Shown: positions 25,901-33,593 of the stretch, in pieces
Layout of the letters: each line of letters begins with the position of its first letter
Numbering within the stretch: the first letter of the stretch is position 1
Assembly: GCA_938040055.1 (NCBI GenBank)
Contig: CALHWY010000025.1
Location: 1-64,000, forward strand
From: an uncultured Endomicrobiia bacterium
GTDB taxonomy: Bacteria > Elusimicrobiota > Endomicrobiia > Endomicrobiales > Endomicrobiaceae
DNA: 64,000 nt
Direction of reading: 5' to 3'
Translations under genes and position numbers: made by a program
Notes under the pieces: model-generated
Seen by the model: the letters and a program-made list of their open reading frames with translations, nothing else
Told to the model about the DNA's origin: nothing
Database searches by the model: none

Positions 25901-27316
25901 CATATCATATATGTCCGGTTCTTCATATGGAAGAGGATTTTTTGGAAAACGATAATCAAGAAAATGATCAAAATTATAATCCGGCAACTCTGGCCAGATT
26001 ATACCCGGACCGTCTATAGTTCCCGGATTTATTAAATTCGGAATATCTTGAACAAAATAGCCTTTTTGGGACGACACAACTTCTATATTCCAGTCTCCGG
26101 AAATGGCCTTGTCGGTAATATCCACACGAGTATCTATTTTTGAGGATAAATATTTCTCTGCTCCGTTGATAATAAAATACCCGTCCCCGCTTTTCGGACG
26201 CAGGTTCAAAACCGCCTTGCTTATTTTACATCCGTCAAGATTTAAGAGCTCCTTTTTTATATTTAAATTAGATTTATACTCTGTAGTATCGGGATATTGT
26301 TCTCCGACAGCATTTATATTTTCCGTCCAATTCAAAAGAGGAGAGGTACGGATATAGTTTTTGCGGACAAAAAGTGATGTGTCTTCGGGAATGATAACCG
26401 GATTGACAATTACCGGGAAAGTTCTGTCTTTTTCATTTATCCATTTAGCGTCAGCCTTAATTTTAAAATTATAAATATTTTCGTTCTGCTTTTTAATTTC
26501 ATAAGAAATAAGCTTTGAGCTTTTACCTTTGGCATCAGACATTTCCGAAGGGAAAATCCGAAAAAGAATTTCTCCGTTTTTTTTGTTTTTTAACTGTACC
26601 GAAAAACCGTCTTGTGATTTCTCCACAGACATATTCTCCGTTTTTAAAACAAAACCATACTCATAAGATTCCTCTTTCTTTTTGATAATTATATTTTCTT
26701 CTACTTTATCTGATTTGATAAGATATCTGATATCCATGTTTCTTTTCACATCATTAAATGTGATTTCATTTAAAGCATACTGAGATTGACTTTTTTCTTT
26801 TCTATTAAATTTAACTTGTCTTTGTCTTTTTATCGGAGTTTTTTCAAGAGTAATATTTACGGTGCAGCCGCCTTTAGACAATTCAAAAGCACCGTCCGCA
26901 ATTTTTTCATTAAATTTTACCGCAAAATCATTATTGGTTTTCAAAAACTCACCGGATTCGACTGAGCTTTTACCAATCTCCTTAAATATATTATCGGATG
27001 GATCAAAATAGTGCATAGGATAATTGCTAAACACTGCCGTCGCTGTGCCGTCATTGGATGTATAATGTTTTACATTTTGCCCGCGTTTTTCAATATCTTC
27101 ATATAAAAATTTACACCTTTGAGAGCTTTTATCAAAACTCTCGGCAACTGTTTTTTGCGATGTTAAAAGATTCTCGGAAAAAGTGTTTGCGGATACTGTA
27201 AGTCGATTGGATTGTTGGACGTTTGCCTTTTCTTTAATAATTTTTACTTTCTTTTTTTCTGATGTTTTTTTCCCCGAGGACAGCTTTGATGAAGTCTTCT
27301 GAAGTTTACTTTTCAT
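19967..27316 (-). CDS. Giant RHS/YD-repeat protein with C-terminal zinc-peptidase-like toxin domain
   Basis: 2449 residues; ATG 27316 follows a strong GGGAGGA. There is no Sec signal peptide; the N-terminus is Lys-rich. A beta-rich region leads into RHS repeats (NLATGELVTAFTDTV, CGKNWRLNL), which are interrupted at about 750-995 by a long Gln/Leu coiled coil, then by a Pro-rich linker (~1170-1200), and resume to the RHS core end (FRYRGYLYDSE, YYDPETGRFISQD, NLYAYCGNNPV). The C-terminal ~229 residues are variable: a hydrophobic helical stretch (~2235-2300) followed by KHEWGHGFQQ with HEWGH at ~2371-2375, a zincin-type motif. RHS cages encapsulate C-terminal toxins; here a peptidase-like toxin is inferred. 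The coding sequence is more AT-rich than its neighbours and no immunity gene follows, unlike the usual RHS arrangement. Confidence 0.9.
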   Translation of the reverse strand: MKSKLQKTSSKLSSGKKTSEKKKVKIIKEKANVQQSNRLTVSANTFSENLLTSQKTVAESFDKSSQRCKFLYEDIEKRGQNVKHYTSNDGTATAVFSNYPMHYFDPSDNIFKEIGKSSVESGEFLKTNNDFAVKFNEKIADGAFELSKGGCTVNITLEKTPIKRQRQVKFNRKEKSQSQYALNEITFNDVKRNMDIRYLIKSDKVEENIIIKKKEESYEYGFVLKTENMSVEKSQDGFSVQLKNKKNGEILFRIFPSEMSDAKGKSSKLISYEIKKQNENIYNFKIKADAKWINEKDRTFPVIVNPVIIPEDTSLFVRKNYIRTSPLLNWTENINAVGEQYPDTTEYKSNLNIKKELLNLDGCKISKAVLNLRPKSGDGYFIINGAEKYLSSKIDTRVDITDKAISGDWNIEVVSSQKGYFVQDIPNLINPGTIDGPGIIWPELPDYNFDHFLDYRFPKNPLPYEEPDIYDMDLPLHHRLGEINPIIPFPEDWDKIKPSPLPDVEIFLEVEYLTSDDSVPAEENFAFAGGTEGSLNLATGELVTAFTDTVLKSSALSCKISHVYKKSDKDYGCGKNWRLNLHQTLIKNKKGTLHKGVDYIYTDGNGQKHGFIETFYYLDGENNKIVVEKNNVNVEPDGSLWYKTGNGDCQVYKEQRTATGMKLSARLEDFKNIEFLEQRTKEQKELEEYIKSYTNNLREYVTVDQDTGKITAKGELKDYFIDNNILPIHGFNAFMAASSKKMILPKYEAFQYKSLLLQTEQLEKQLKVDDGTFTVQKEALENQKSSLANQMQSLNNNTESLGINLSSLEKNLKLLELQKTSLQTTINALENNKKSLTTQIETLRLQQTAYGLQLKGLEGEQKDNTEQQQKHIENQILCLEGQIKDISFQKTNNIDQKNFIDPQKIDISDQISNIVCQRKNLTEQLGELRNQEKNIEKQIKNLSDSVLLTQTQKNLTEEQKNYILKKSQERRKELQKLFKEYVNMSFELKKLKEKMPYVFLSNGEINYYFNEAGNLCEIGDSYDNHIRIEYDNRGRISKLYDGNRTAILKYNYYGQLASITDYRGRKAEYLYSSSEKASDLLAVKYSDGNTLSFSYGLKTMVKGTAVIKKNYLISNSLYFEKNISNIYSSFDETYTFLSYENGKLISIINKSKIDRIADGSVHYVKPLMPYPVTPGQYPIPIIPGEYPVKLPVKPYPVKPGLLTISKIHINYEDNECVITTDGAVKSYIMDKQYNLIGSYSKLIGSYSKLTGGTFKDRLSYTYFDRKNRWCYCVKETDNPILPKRLEVIFRTGRHIQAESAYELTKVLFKNISEKKHSFSGQKQKEELSAVLHRPCGEIIAFPPIEKHVESIFASITPDMLPAGQTEFMFSAYAAAPKAPVTDMCYKTAFHSWNSIRSSEKFEITAEVNYNGGKTQIFTASFDYKNNGKQFCALPVTLDKSALKDLKNIVLKYIYTGNDGCEFTDFRFAPCEWEYKTFDEFKNLKYSENSMTLLNSDFSGNSYRKLSANYAYDENRMLIKKEVTGVDSIPGKEDKKTYAVSKYYYNDLGCQVRKENYIKGEENTTGVMVEETVYDKKGRKIKDIVYNTLDSTSKQYTEKEYLENGQLSAKIDATGENKTVFEYEPGTDNVITEIQPGGSRFSYGRDYFSGEVTGITQSTDKGEGNSVETKYTCGVVTHLKSGLNTVNYEYDGKRRKTAVFLNGEKKVEYGYEENVLSKKMKIIDFDLLKVDKTKTILKGSKKLQDIIIETVNDKSGNLIYTAINNEIQVINTYCFDKILLQSVDNITGRVLKTDYDKANKRPNAVLRTAGTKNGYGYLPEISEKYSYNGVGGLKERIININGAETQKYVYEYKDDAGYNLKSVLLPNGLFYRPMKDFNGRYSGKVFERNGDRIFGEYADYLKAGDHSTGLISSIKYGSLKDGRYVISEGLSYKYDKCSNISEIWKNGKLVVSYTYDKLKRLIREDNKAFGKSWFYSYDNNGNIMSKREANYTKKSDGEIDKYNYEKQYFYDGDKLINIGEEKFAYDAFGNPVTYANKTLIWEKGRLVGYDGMRFEYDGYGNRVKKGDSIFIYNIDGKLLCVNKGNDILEFIYDEDGVCGLKHGDKQYLYRENAQGDITHIYSLDGELAAQYEYDAWGNHIVKDADGNIITSQQHIGNLNPFRYRGYLYDSEIKLYFLKSRYYDPETGRFISQDKVSYLDPKTINGLNLYAYCGNNPVMRVDESGCGWWSSFWKKVGNFFKKVGMVISGAVMAVIGFAITLVGIAISLPTLLTSFIPGFGTVAGVVSGAITQFGFSLGMYGGFMMAAAFSKEIYNDMSAIGWNPFNSDEGAVLGSSKVSFYKGMPVVRTSFDRSASFGGIWLNRSADENALKHEWGHGFQQLILGPINYGLSIAIPSVSKMGDWDNYYDAPWEALADKIGGVNRGNQGNNNSVAHLAAASIFGIWSYLYAR
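20191..20205 (-). other. HEWGH zinc-binding motif codons in the RHS toxin tail
   Basis: These five codons encode the HExxH motif inside KHEWGHGFQQL. A possible third ligand (Glu) lies in APWEALADK about 30 residues on, a spacing seen in zincins. Confidence 0.6.
23570..23611 (-). repeat. Perfect 21-bp tandem duplication inside the RHS gene
   Basis: Two identical 21-base units lie in tandem and encode two copies of a seven-residue unit (LIGSYSK). The frame is preserved. It looks like a recent slippage event. An irregular set of Pro-rich repeats (PVTPG, PVKPG-like) lies shortly after it at about 23715-23825. Confidence 0.85.
24330..25070 (-). other. Coiled-coil insertion within the RHS gene
   Basis: About 245 residues of Leu/Gln/Lys/Asn-rich sequence with recurring short units such as LEXQKxSL, separating two stretches of RHS-type beta sequence. 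Direct slippage repeats are not evident at DNA level, but the protein pattern is strongly periodic. Confidence 0.7.
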
Positions 27317-27457
27317 AAAATCCTCCCGGTAGGATACTATGCGCTCATTTTTAAATTAAGCCCGAAAATCCTAAAAACGGATTATCGTATGAGCGTAACA
27401 TCCTGTTTTTATGCAAAGCATTTTTATGAAAGCATTTCCATGATGATGTTGTAGTTT

Positions 27458-27484
27458 ATTATATTAATGTTAACGGCTTGTAAA
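27458..27484 (-). promoter_or_regulatory. Possible promoter of the RHS gene
   Basis: Minus strand TTTACA (27479-27484) and TATAAT (27458-27463) with a short 15-base spacer. About 140 bases upstream of the ATG. Both hexamers are good but the spacing is not optimal. Confidence 0.4.
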
Positions 27485-27537
27485 TCACAGCTGTTATTAC
27501 TTATATAAAAATTTTCTGCTAAATGCAAATAAATTTA

Positions 27538-28179
27538 TTATGAAACTATCTTTATTATCTCTTCGGGTTTGGCGGCTATATAATCGGGTTTGTGTTCTTT
27601 TATGCGGACGATGTCGGTATAACCGTACAGAACGGCAAGCGAGGCGATTCCCGCGGCTTTGGCAGCTTTAATGTCGTTTTCGCTGTCACCTATCATTATG
27701 GTTTTTTCAGGTTTGGAGTTTGTTTTTTTTATCAGGTCAAAAATGGGTTTGGGATCAGGTTTTTTAACGCCGGAAGTGTCGCCTCCCCAGACTTCGACGA
27801 AATATTCGGCGATTCCCAGCCTTTTGACGATTTCGCATGAAAAAATTTCCATTTTATTGGAAAGTATGGCTTTCTTTTTTGAATTGAGCGCCAGCAGAGT
27901 TTCTTCCATGCCGTCATAGGGCAGCGTCGTATCGGTAAGACAGCGGCCGTAATAAAACTTAAACTTTTCAAAAGCCGACGCAAGGATTTCGCTGTTCGCT
28001 TCCGGAACGGCCCTGCCGACCAAAGCTTTGACCCCGTTGCCGAGATATGACCGTATCTTGTCTATTGTAAGAGGAGCAAAACCGAGTTCTTTTCTGACTT
28101 CGTTTACCGCGAAAGCGATATCTCTCTGGGAGTCGATAACGGTTCCGTCCAAATCAAAAATTAAAAAATCGTACCCCAT
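27538..28179 (-). CDS. gph: HAD-family phosphatase, Gph-like (phosphoglycolate phosphatase type)
   Basis: 213 residues. Motif I with the nucleophile Asp is FDLDGTVIDS, motif II is AILSNK, the Lys of motif III is in VKKPDPKP and motif IV is MIGDSENDIKAAKAAG. The cap insertion follows motif I as in Gph/PGP enzymes, which remove phosphate from 2-phosphoglycolate or related sugar phosphates. It starts 17 bases after the glgP stop with a GGAAAAG site, so it is co-transcribed with glucan phosphorylase. Substrate choice cannot be read from sequence; other sugar phosphates are possible. Confidence 0.85.
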   Translation of the reverse strand: MGYDFLIFDLDGTVIDSQRDIAFAVNEVRKELGFAPLTIDKIRSYLGNGVKALVGRAVPEANSEILASAFEKFKFYYGRCLTDTTLPYDGMEETLLALNSKKKAILSNKMEIFSCEIVKRLGIAEYFVEVWGGDTSGVKKPDPKPIFDLIKKTNSKPEKTIMIGDSENDIKAAKAAGIASLAVLYGYTDIVRIKEHKPDYIAAKPEEIIKIVS

Positions 28180-28195
28180 TCATCTTTTCCGATAC

Positions 28196-30808
28196 TCATA
28201 TATTCTGCTGCCACTTAATAAGGCCCGGCAAGTATTGCACTTCGCCGCCGTAATGCGGCATAACCCTGACGGTATATCCGCAATGCCCCACTTTATCGGT
28301 TCTCACTTTGCCTTCGTATATATAGTTGCCGCCTTCTTTGGACACAAGCCTCATCTCGCCTATGGAAGCCTCACTTATTCTGTGCATGGAATCAAGGTAT
28401 CCGCTGTATATCTGAACGCTTATGTCTTCGGGAGAAATGTCTCCCAGAAAAATTTTCGACTGAACCGTCATGTCGTTTGTTATTCTCACTTCATTTTTAG
28501 CATTGTCTTCGGAAGAAATTATCTTTATGCCGTCCCAGTTATTCATAAGATTTTTAAGCCACACGGCTTTCTTTTTTGCCAGGGCGAAATCGTCTTTTTT
28601 AAGTCTTGCGTGTTCGAGAGCGGAAGGAATATAAAACTTTTTCGTATATTCTTCAATCATTCTGTTAGTATTGAAAACCGGGCCGAGCGTCTGCATGGAC
28701 GTCTTCATTTTTTTTATCCAGCCTCTGGGAAGATCATCCTGGCCCCTGTTAAAATATAAAGGTATTATCTCTTTTTCAAGAGTTTCGTAAATGGCCGTGC
28801 TTTCAACTTCGTCCTGATACTCTCTGTCGGGGTACTGGTCTATTGAGCCTATTATCCATCCGTTATCGCCGTTATATCCTTCGCACCACCAGCCGTCAAG
28901 AACGCTGAAATTTATAACTCCGTTAACCGCCGCTTTCATCCCGCTTGTTCCCGACGCTTCTTCGGGCCTGAGAGGGTTATTAAGCCAAATGTCGGCGCCC
29001 TGAACCAGATAATGCGCGACGTTCATGTCATAATCTTCCAGAAATACGACTTTATGTCTCATGTCCGGATCTTTCGACAAAGAGACTATGTGTTTTATAA
29101 GTTCTTTGCCGTTATTATCCTGCGGATGGGCTTTTCCCGCGATGATAATCTGCACGGGCTGCTCTTTGCTTGTAAGAATTTTTTTAATCCTTTCCAAATC
29201 CCTGAAAATAAGATTGCCGCGTTTATACGAAGCGAACCGTCTGGCAAAACCGATGGTCAATGCTTCCGGATCCAGAGCCTCTTCGGCATGATTGATGTCT
29301 TTTTGCGAAGCGCCGCGCCTCATAAGCTGGGTTTTCAGCCTTGCCCTTGCGAAAGAAACAAGTCTTTCCCTTCTTCTTTCGTGGCTGCGCCAAAGTTCGG
29401 CGTCGGGTATCTGGGTAACTCTCTGCCAAATAGTGTGATCCGCCGGCTCGTCTTTCCAGGATGCGCCGAGATATCTGTCAAAAAGGCCGGCAAATTCATA
29501 AGATATCCACGAGTTTGTATGAATACCGTTTGTTATGTGCGTGATCGGAACTTCCTGACGCGGCAGGCCCGGCCAGATTCCGGACCACATATCCCTTGAA
29601 ACCGTCGCGTGCAGCCTGCTTACGCCGTTGGCTTTGCTGGACATTTTCAAAGCGAGTATAGTCATCGAAAAATTTTCCGGAGCGCCCGGCTTTATCTCTT
29701 TGGGTTTGATTTCTCCGAAAGACAAAAGCTCTTCTTTGGCAAGACCGATTCTTTTGCAGAACGGCTCAAAATATTTAGCGACCAGTTCGGCTGAAAACAT
29801 TTCATTTCCCGCGGGAACGGGAGTATGCGTCGTAAACACGCAGGAACTTTTAACAAGCTGGAAAGCCTCTTCGCCGGAAAGGCCGTAGTCTTCGATATAT
29901 TCCCTCATTTTCTCCAGAAGCAAAAAAGCCGAATGCCCTTCGTTTATGTGAACAACCCCGGGATCTATGCCCAAAGCTTTCAAAAGCCTCATGCCGCCCA
30001 TGCCAAGCACTATCTCCTGCCTTATTCTCATATCTCTGTCGCCGCCGTAAAGCTGGCCGGTTATCTCTCTTATTTCCCTCGTATTGGCGCTGAAATCCGT
30101 GTCGAGAAGATATAAAGGAACTCTTCCGACCTGCAGCTTCCAGACTCTGGCATAAATTTTCTGCCTGCCCATATCTATTTCAATCTGCAAAACTTTTCCG
30201 TCGGAGTCTTTGATAAGCTCGAGAGGCATGCGGAAAAAATGATTTTCGCTGTACTCTTCCTGCTGCCATCCGTCAAAACTCAAAAACTGCTTGAAATACC
30301 CGAATCTGTAAAGAAGCCCCACTCCCACCAAAGGAAGCCCCATATCGCTTGCCGATTTCAAATGGTCGCCGGATAAAACGCCGAGACCTCCGGAATATAT
30401 CGGGATGCTTTCATGAAGGGCGAATTCAGTGGAAAAATAGGCAAATTTCATGTCGCCGTAATCCGAACAGGAATCATGAAACCAGGTATTCATAGTCATA
30501 TATTTGTCAAGATCGTTTTTAACTCTTTCCATATGCGAAACAAAACTGTCGTCTTCGGCAAGCTCTTCAAGCCTCTTCTGGCTGACCATGCCCAGCATAG
30601 CCTTGGGGCTGTGATAGGTTTCCTCCCACATATCTCTGTCAAGCCTTCTGAAAAGTTCAACGGCGTCGCTGCTCCAGCACCACCACATATTGTTCGCGAT
30701 TGTCATCAGCGGGGAAAGAACCTCCGGAAGATTGGGAATAACGACAAAAGATTTCGCGTTCAGAGCGACAAAAGTTTCCTGGTTTTCGTTAAATAAGTCT
30801 TTATTCAT
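28196..30808 (-). CDS. glgP: Alpha-glucan (glycogen) phosphorylase, DUF3417 type
   Basis: 870 residues. It releases glucose 1-phosphate from glycogen or maltodextrin using PLP. The N-terminal ~120 residues (MTIANNMWWCWSSDAVELFRRLD) are the DUF3417 domain of bacterial/archaeal short phosphorylases. The central part has YFSTEFALHESIPIYSGGLGVLSGDHLKSASD, and the PLP Lys lies in EASGTSGMKAAVNGV. AAGGAGC precedes ATG 30808. With glgA farther along, this gives both directions of glycogen turnover; galT near glgA feeds hexose phosphates. Confidence 0.95.
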   Translation of the reverse strand: MNKDLFNENQETFVALNAKSFVVIPNLPEVLSPLMTIANNMWWCWSSDAVELFRRLDRDMWEETYHSPKAMLGMVSQKRLEELAEDDSFVSHMERVKNDLDKYMTMNTWFHDSCSDYGDMKFAYFSTEFALHESIPIYSGGLGVLSGDHLKSASDMGLPLVGVGLLYRFGYFKQFLSFDGWQQEEYSENHFFRMPLELIKDSDGKVLQIEIDMGRQKIYARVWKLQVGRVPLYLLDTDFSANTREIREITGQLYGGDRDMRIRQEIVLGMGGMRLLKALGIDPGVVHINEGHSAFLLLEKMREYIEDYGLSGEEAFQLVKSSCVFTTHTPVPAGNEMFSAELVAKYFEPFCKRIGLAKEELLSFGEIKPKEIKPGAPENFSMTILALKMSSKANGVSRLHATVSRDMWSGIWPGLPRQEVPITHITNGIHTNSWISYEFAGLFDRYLGASWKDEPADHTIWQRVTQIPDAELWRSHERRRERLVSFARARLKTQLMRRGASQKDINHAEEALDPEALTIGFARRFASYKRGNLIFRDLERIKKILTSKEQPVQIIIAGKAHPQDNNGKELIKHIVSLSKDPDMRHKVVFLEDYDMNVAHYLVQGADIWLNNPLRPEEASGTSGMKAAVNGVINFSVLDGWWCEGYNGDNGWIIGSIDQYPDREYQDEVESTAIYETLEKEIIPLYFNRGQDDLPRGWIKKMKTSMQTLGPVFNTNRMIEEYTKKFYIPSALEHARLKKDDFALAKKKAVWLKNLMNNWDGIKIISSEDNAKNEVRITNDMTVQSKIFLGDISPEDISVQIYSGYLDSMHRISEASIGEMRLVSKEGGNYIYEGKVRTDKVGHCGYTVRVMPHYGGEVQYLPGLIKWQQNI

Positions 30809-30873
30809 ATATGCTCCTTGGTTTTGTATCCCTGCCGATAATAAAAATATGTTATAAACTTTATATTAAAAAA

Positions 30874-31875
30874 TCAATCAATTTTTATTTTTTCAGGCAG
30901 ATTGTGATTTATATATTTCAATAATTCTTCAAATCCGGCGGTTTTTGTAACTTTGTTGAACATATCTCTTATTTTTGCCGCGTTCGGAAGATCTTTCAAA
31001 TAATAATGCGACACTTTCCTCAACAGAATATAAGCGCGCTCCTCGCCGTAATATTGCACCGCGGACGCGGCATGAATTTTAAACCAGGATATTCTTTCCT
31101 TAACGGAAGGAGTCTCAAGCAAAATTCCAGAGTTAAAAAAACTTTCCAGTCTTTTGAAAACCGAATAATTTCCCACGGCCCCCCTGCCTATCATAAGTCC
31201 GGCGCAGTTTTTTACTTCAAGAAATTTGCGGGCAGAAGCTTCGTCCGCAATCGCGCCGTTTCCGACAACCGGGATTTTCGACAAAGCGCAGGCTTCTTCA
31301 AACGCCTTAATATCGGGTTCCCCCGAATGCCCCTGGGACGCGGGACGGGCATGAACGGCGGCCATTTTAACGCCGCATTCGTATGCGAGTCTCAATATTT
31401 CGGGAGCCGCGTTCTGTCCGGGAACAAGCCCCGTACGTATTTTTACCGTAACAGGTATGCCGGCGCTTTTTACCACGGAAGAAAGAATGCCGGCCGTAAG
31501 TTTTTCATTATCCAGAAGTTTTGCTCCCGCTCCGGCCTTGGCGACTTTGCGCGCAGGGCACCCGAGATTTATGTCTATTATGTCGGCTCCGCAGCCGCTT
31601 ATTATTTTCGCGGCTTCGCCCATCGAGCGGGCGTCCGCGCCGAAAATCTGCACGGAGACAGGCCTTTCGTCTTTATGCACGGTAAAAAGTTTTCTTGTTT
31701 TTTTATCGCCGTAAACCAAGGCTTTGGCGGAAACCATTTCCGTATAAACAAGCCCCGCGCCGCCCGCTTTCGCAAGAAGCCTCATAGGCAGATCGCTTAT
31801 TCCCGCCATGGGAGCCAGTAAAAGATTATTTTTAAGCTCTATATTTCCGATCTTAAGTTTGCGTATTTTTAACAT
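30874..31875 (-). CDS. dus: tRNA-dihydrouridine synthase (DusB-like)
   Basis: About 333 residues from ATG 31875; the longer frame to 31974 adds a basic, family-unlike N-terminus, and ATG 31881 is an alternative. It reduces uridines in the tRNA D-loop with FMN. Signature: LAPMAGISDLPMRLLAKAGGAGLVYTEMVSAKAL, then DINLGCPARKV with the catalytic Cys, then KIRTG and VGNGAIADEASA for FMN binding. Located after tsaD, another tRNA modification gene. It may belong to the DusB/Dus3-like group; assignment to DusB is by overall similarity. Confidence 0.9.
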   Translation of the reverse strand: MLKIRKLKIGNIELKNNLLLAPMAGISDLPMRLLAKAGGAGLVYTEMVSAKALVYGDKKTRKLFTVHKDERPVSVQIFGADARSMGEAAKIISGCGADIIDINLGCPARKVAKAGAGAKLLDNEKLTAGILSSVVKSAGIPVTVKIRTGLVPGQNAAPEILRLAYECGVKMAAVHARPASQGHSGEPDIKAFEEACALSKIPVVGNGAIADEASARKFLEVKNCAGLMIGRGAVGNYSVFKRLESFFNSGILLETPSVKERISWFKIHAASAVQYYGEERAYILLRKVSHYYLKDLPNAAKIRDMFNKVTKTAGFEELLKYINHNLPEKIKID

Positions 31876-32010
31876 ATGCATTCCGCGCGGCAGACGATAT
31901 TTTCGATAATTTCCGGCCGGAGGGCAAGGCTCTCCGCTTTTCGGCAAATTCAGCCGGCCGGCGTTTTGCCGCAAACCGCAATTTCCAATTTGTTATTTTT
32001 ATAAGCCGTT

Positions 32011-33033
32011 TTACCAGTTTTCCAGCCGCAGGGACGGCTCCGGCTTAAGCCGGAGCGCGCTGTAGACCAGCCCGCATTTCCTCTGTTTTAAAAAAGCCGC
32101 GCAGCCTATCATCGCGGCATTGTCGGTGCAGTAAAACATTGACGGTATGAAAAGTTTTATCTTTTTTCTGCCGCCTTCGGACAAAAACATCTTTCTTATA
32201 AGGGAATTTGCGCAAACGCCCCCTCCGAGAACAATGCTTTTGAGCCCGAACTTTCCGGCAGCTTCAAAAGCTTTAAAACATAAAGTTTCGGCGACCGCCT
32301 CCCTGAAAGAAGCGCAGATATCGTTCAAATGTTTTTCATTTTTAACGGGATTGGCTTTCAAATAGTTCAGCAAAGCCGTTTTTATTCCGGAAAAGGAAAA
32401 ATCCCATGTCCCTTTCAGATAAGGCCTGGTAAAATGAACAGCTTTGCAGTTTCCTTTTTCTGCCCTTTTATCTATCACAGGCCCTCCCGGGTAAGAAAGC
32501 CCCAGCATTTTGGCGGCCTTGTCAAAAGCTTCCCCCGCCGCATCGTCCCTGGTTGCTCCCAAAAAATTATATTTTCCGAAATCCTCCACCACTATCATTT
32601 CGGTATGTCCGCCGGAAACGATAAGTCCGAGAAACGGAGGCTTGATATTTCTATTTTCGATAAAAGAAGAATAAAGATGCCCTTCAAGATGATTGACAGG
32701 AATAAGGGGTTTGTTAAAAACGGACGCCAGCGATTTTGCCGCAAGCGCACCGACCAAAAGCGCTCCCGCAAGACCGGGACCGGACGTAAAAGCGAGCGCG
32801 TCGATATTTTTATCGAAATCGTCAAAAGAAATTCCCGCTTCAGCGAGAGCTTGCGAAATGACGGGATTAATATTGTTTATATGGGCTCTGCTAGCCAGTT
32901 CCGGAACAACTCCGAAAAACCCGGAATGTATGTTTATTTGCGACGATATTACCACGGATCTGACTTTGGAACCGTTTGAAACGACGGAAGCCGAAGTTTC
33001 GTCGCATGAGGTTTCTATGGCGAGTATATTCAT
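32011..33033 (-). CDS. tsaD: tRNA threonylcarbamoyladenosine transferase TsaD
   Basis: 340 residues. Needed for t6A37 in ANN-decoding tRNAs. Family motifs: AIETSCDETSASVV at the start, PGLAGALLVG, metal-binding HLEGHLYSS, IVSGGHTEMI, and GGGVCANSLIR near the end. Its ATG overlaps the stop of the upstream gene by four bases. It is followed by dus after 135 GC-rich bases with no recognisable content. Confidence 0.97.
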   Translation of the reverse strand: MNILAIETSCDETSASVVSNGSKVRSVVISSQINIHSGFFGVVPELASRAHINNINPVISQALAEAGISFDDFDKNIDALAFTSGPGLAGALLVGALAAKSLASVFNKPLIPVNHLEGHLYSSFIENRNIKPPFLGLIVSGGHTEMIVVEDFGKYNFLGATRDDAAGEAFDKAAKMLGLSYPGGPVIDKRAEKGNCKAVHFTRPYLKGTWDFSFSGIKTALLNYLKANPVKNEKHLNDICASFREAVAETLCFKAFEAAGKFGLKSIVLGGGVCANSLIRKMFLSEGGRKKIKLFIPSMFYCTDNAAMIGCAAFLKQRKCGLVYSALRLKPEPSLRLENW

Positions 33034-33593
33034 TTTCCGGACTTCCGTTTGCCTTTGTCTTTTTCAAAAGCAGGAGTTTTTAACTTTCCCGTTTCCGAAT
33101 TTCCCCCGCCGGTCGCCGAAGACAAAGCTTTCTCGGCGGCGGCGGTTAAGGGAACGGGGGTTTTCGGATTGATAAAAGTTATATTCGAATAGTTCATGCT
33201 TGAAGAATAAAACTTATAAGTAACAGTCCCGTCGACATTATCGGTTTTGCTAAGCCCCAGTTTCATTGAACGGGCAACGGCTCTCAGCGGGTTCTCTAAG
33301 TTGTCCGAGTTTTGCGCGCCGCGCAGACGGATTTTTTTATAAAATTCATTCCATACTTTCGCCGTGGTCTCTCTTTCTCTTGTATACTGGGAAATTATAT
33401 CGGTCTGTTTTACCCCGTTAGCAACAAGCATGTCCACGACTTTTTGCTCAAGCTCTATATCTACCGAAACTTTATGTTTAGGGACGCCGCTTACGGCGAA
33501 CCAAAGCCCTATTCCGCAAATAAATAAACCCAGAATATAGATTTTTATCAATATATTTTCTTGTTTTTTTTCCTTATTCGCCAACTTCCGCAC
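33030..33593 (-). CDS. Single-pass membrane protein of unknown function
   Basis: 187 residues from GTG 33593, or 184 from TTG 33584, which has the better-spaced GAGGG. One membrane helix (LIKIYILGLFICGIGLWFAVSG) near the N-terminus is followed by an outward-facing ~120-residue domain containing DMLVANGVKQTDIISQYTRERETTAKVWNEFYKKI, then a Thr/Ser/Gly and Lys-rich tail. I recognise no family. It overlaps ctpA upstream and tsaD downstream, so it is firmly in the operon. An envelope role is inferred from its neighbours ftsX, envC and ctpA. Confidence 0.7.
   Translation of the reverse strand: MRKLANKEKKQENILIKIYILGLFICGIGLWFAVSGVPKHKVSVDIELEQKVVDMLVANGVKQTDIISQYTRERETTAKVWNEFYKKIRLRGAQNSDNLENPLRAVARSMKLGLSKTDNVDGTVTYKFYSSSMNYSNITFINPKTPVPLTAAAEKALSSATGGGNSETGKLKTPAFEKDKGKRKSGK

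Noticed and set aside
31006..31821. 271-codon plus-strand frame opposite dus
   Set aside because: Shadow of the dus gene; its composition mirrors the complementary strand and it has no recognisable motif.
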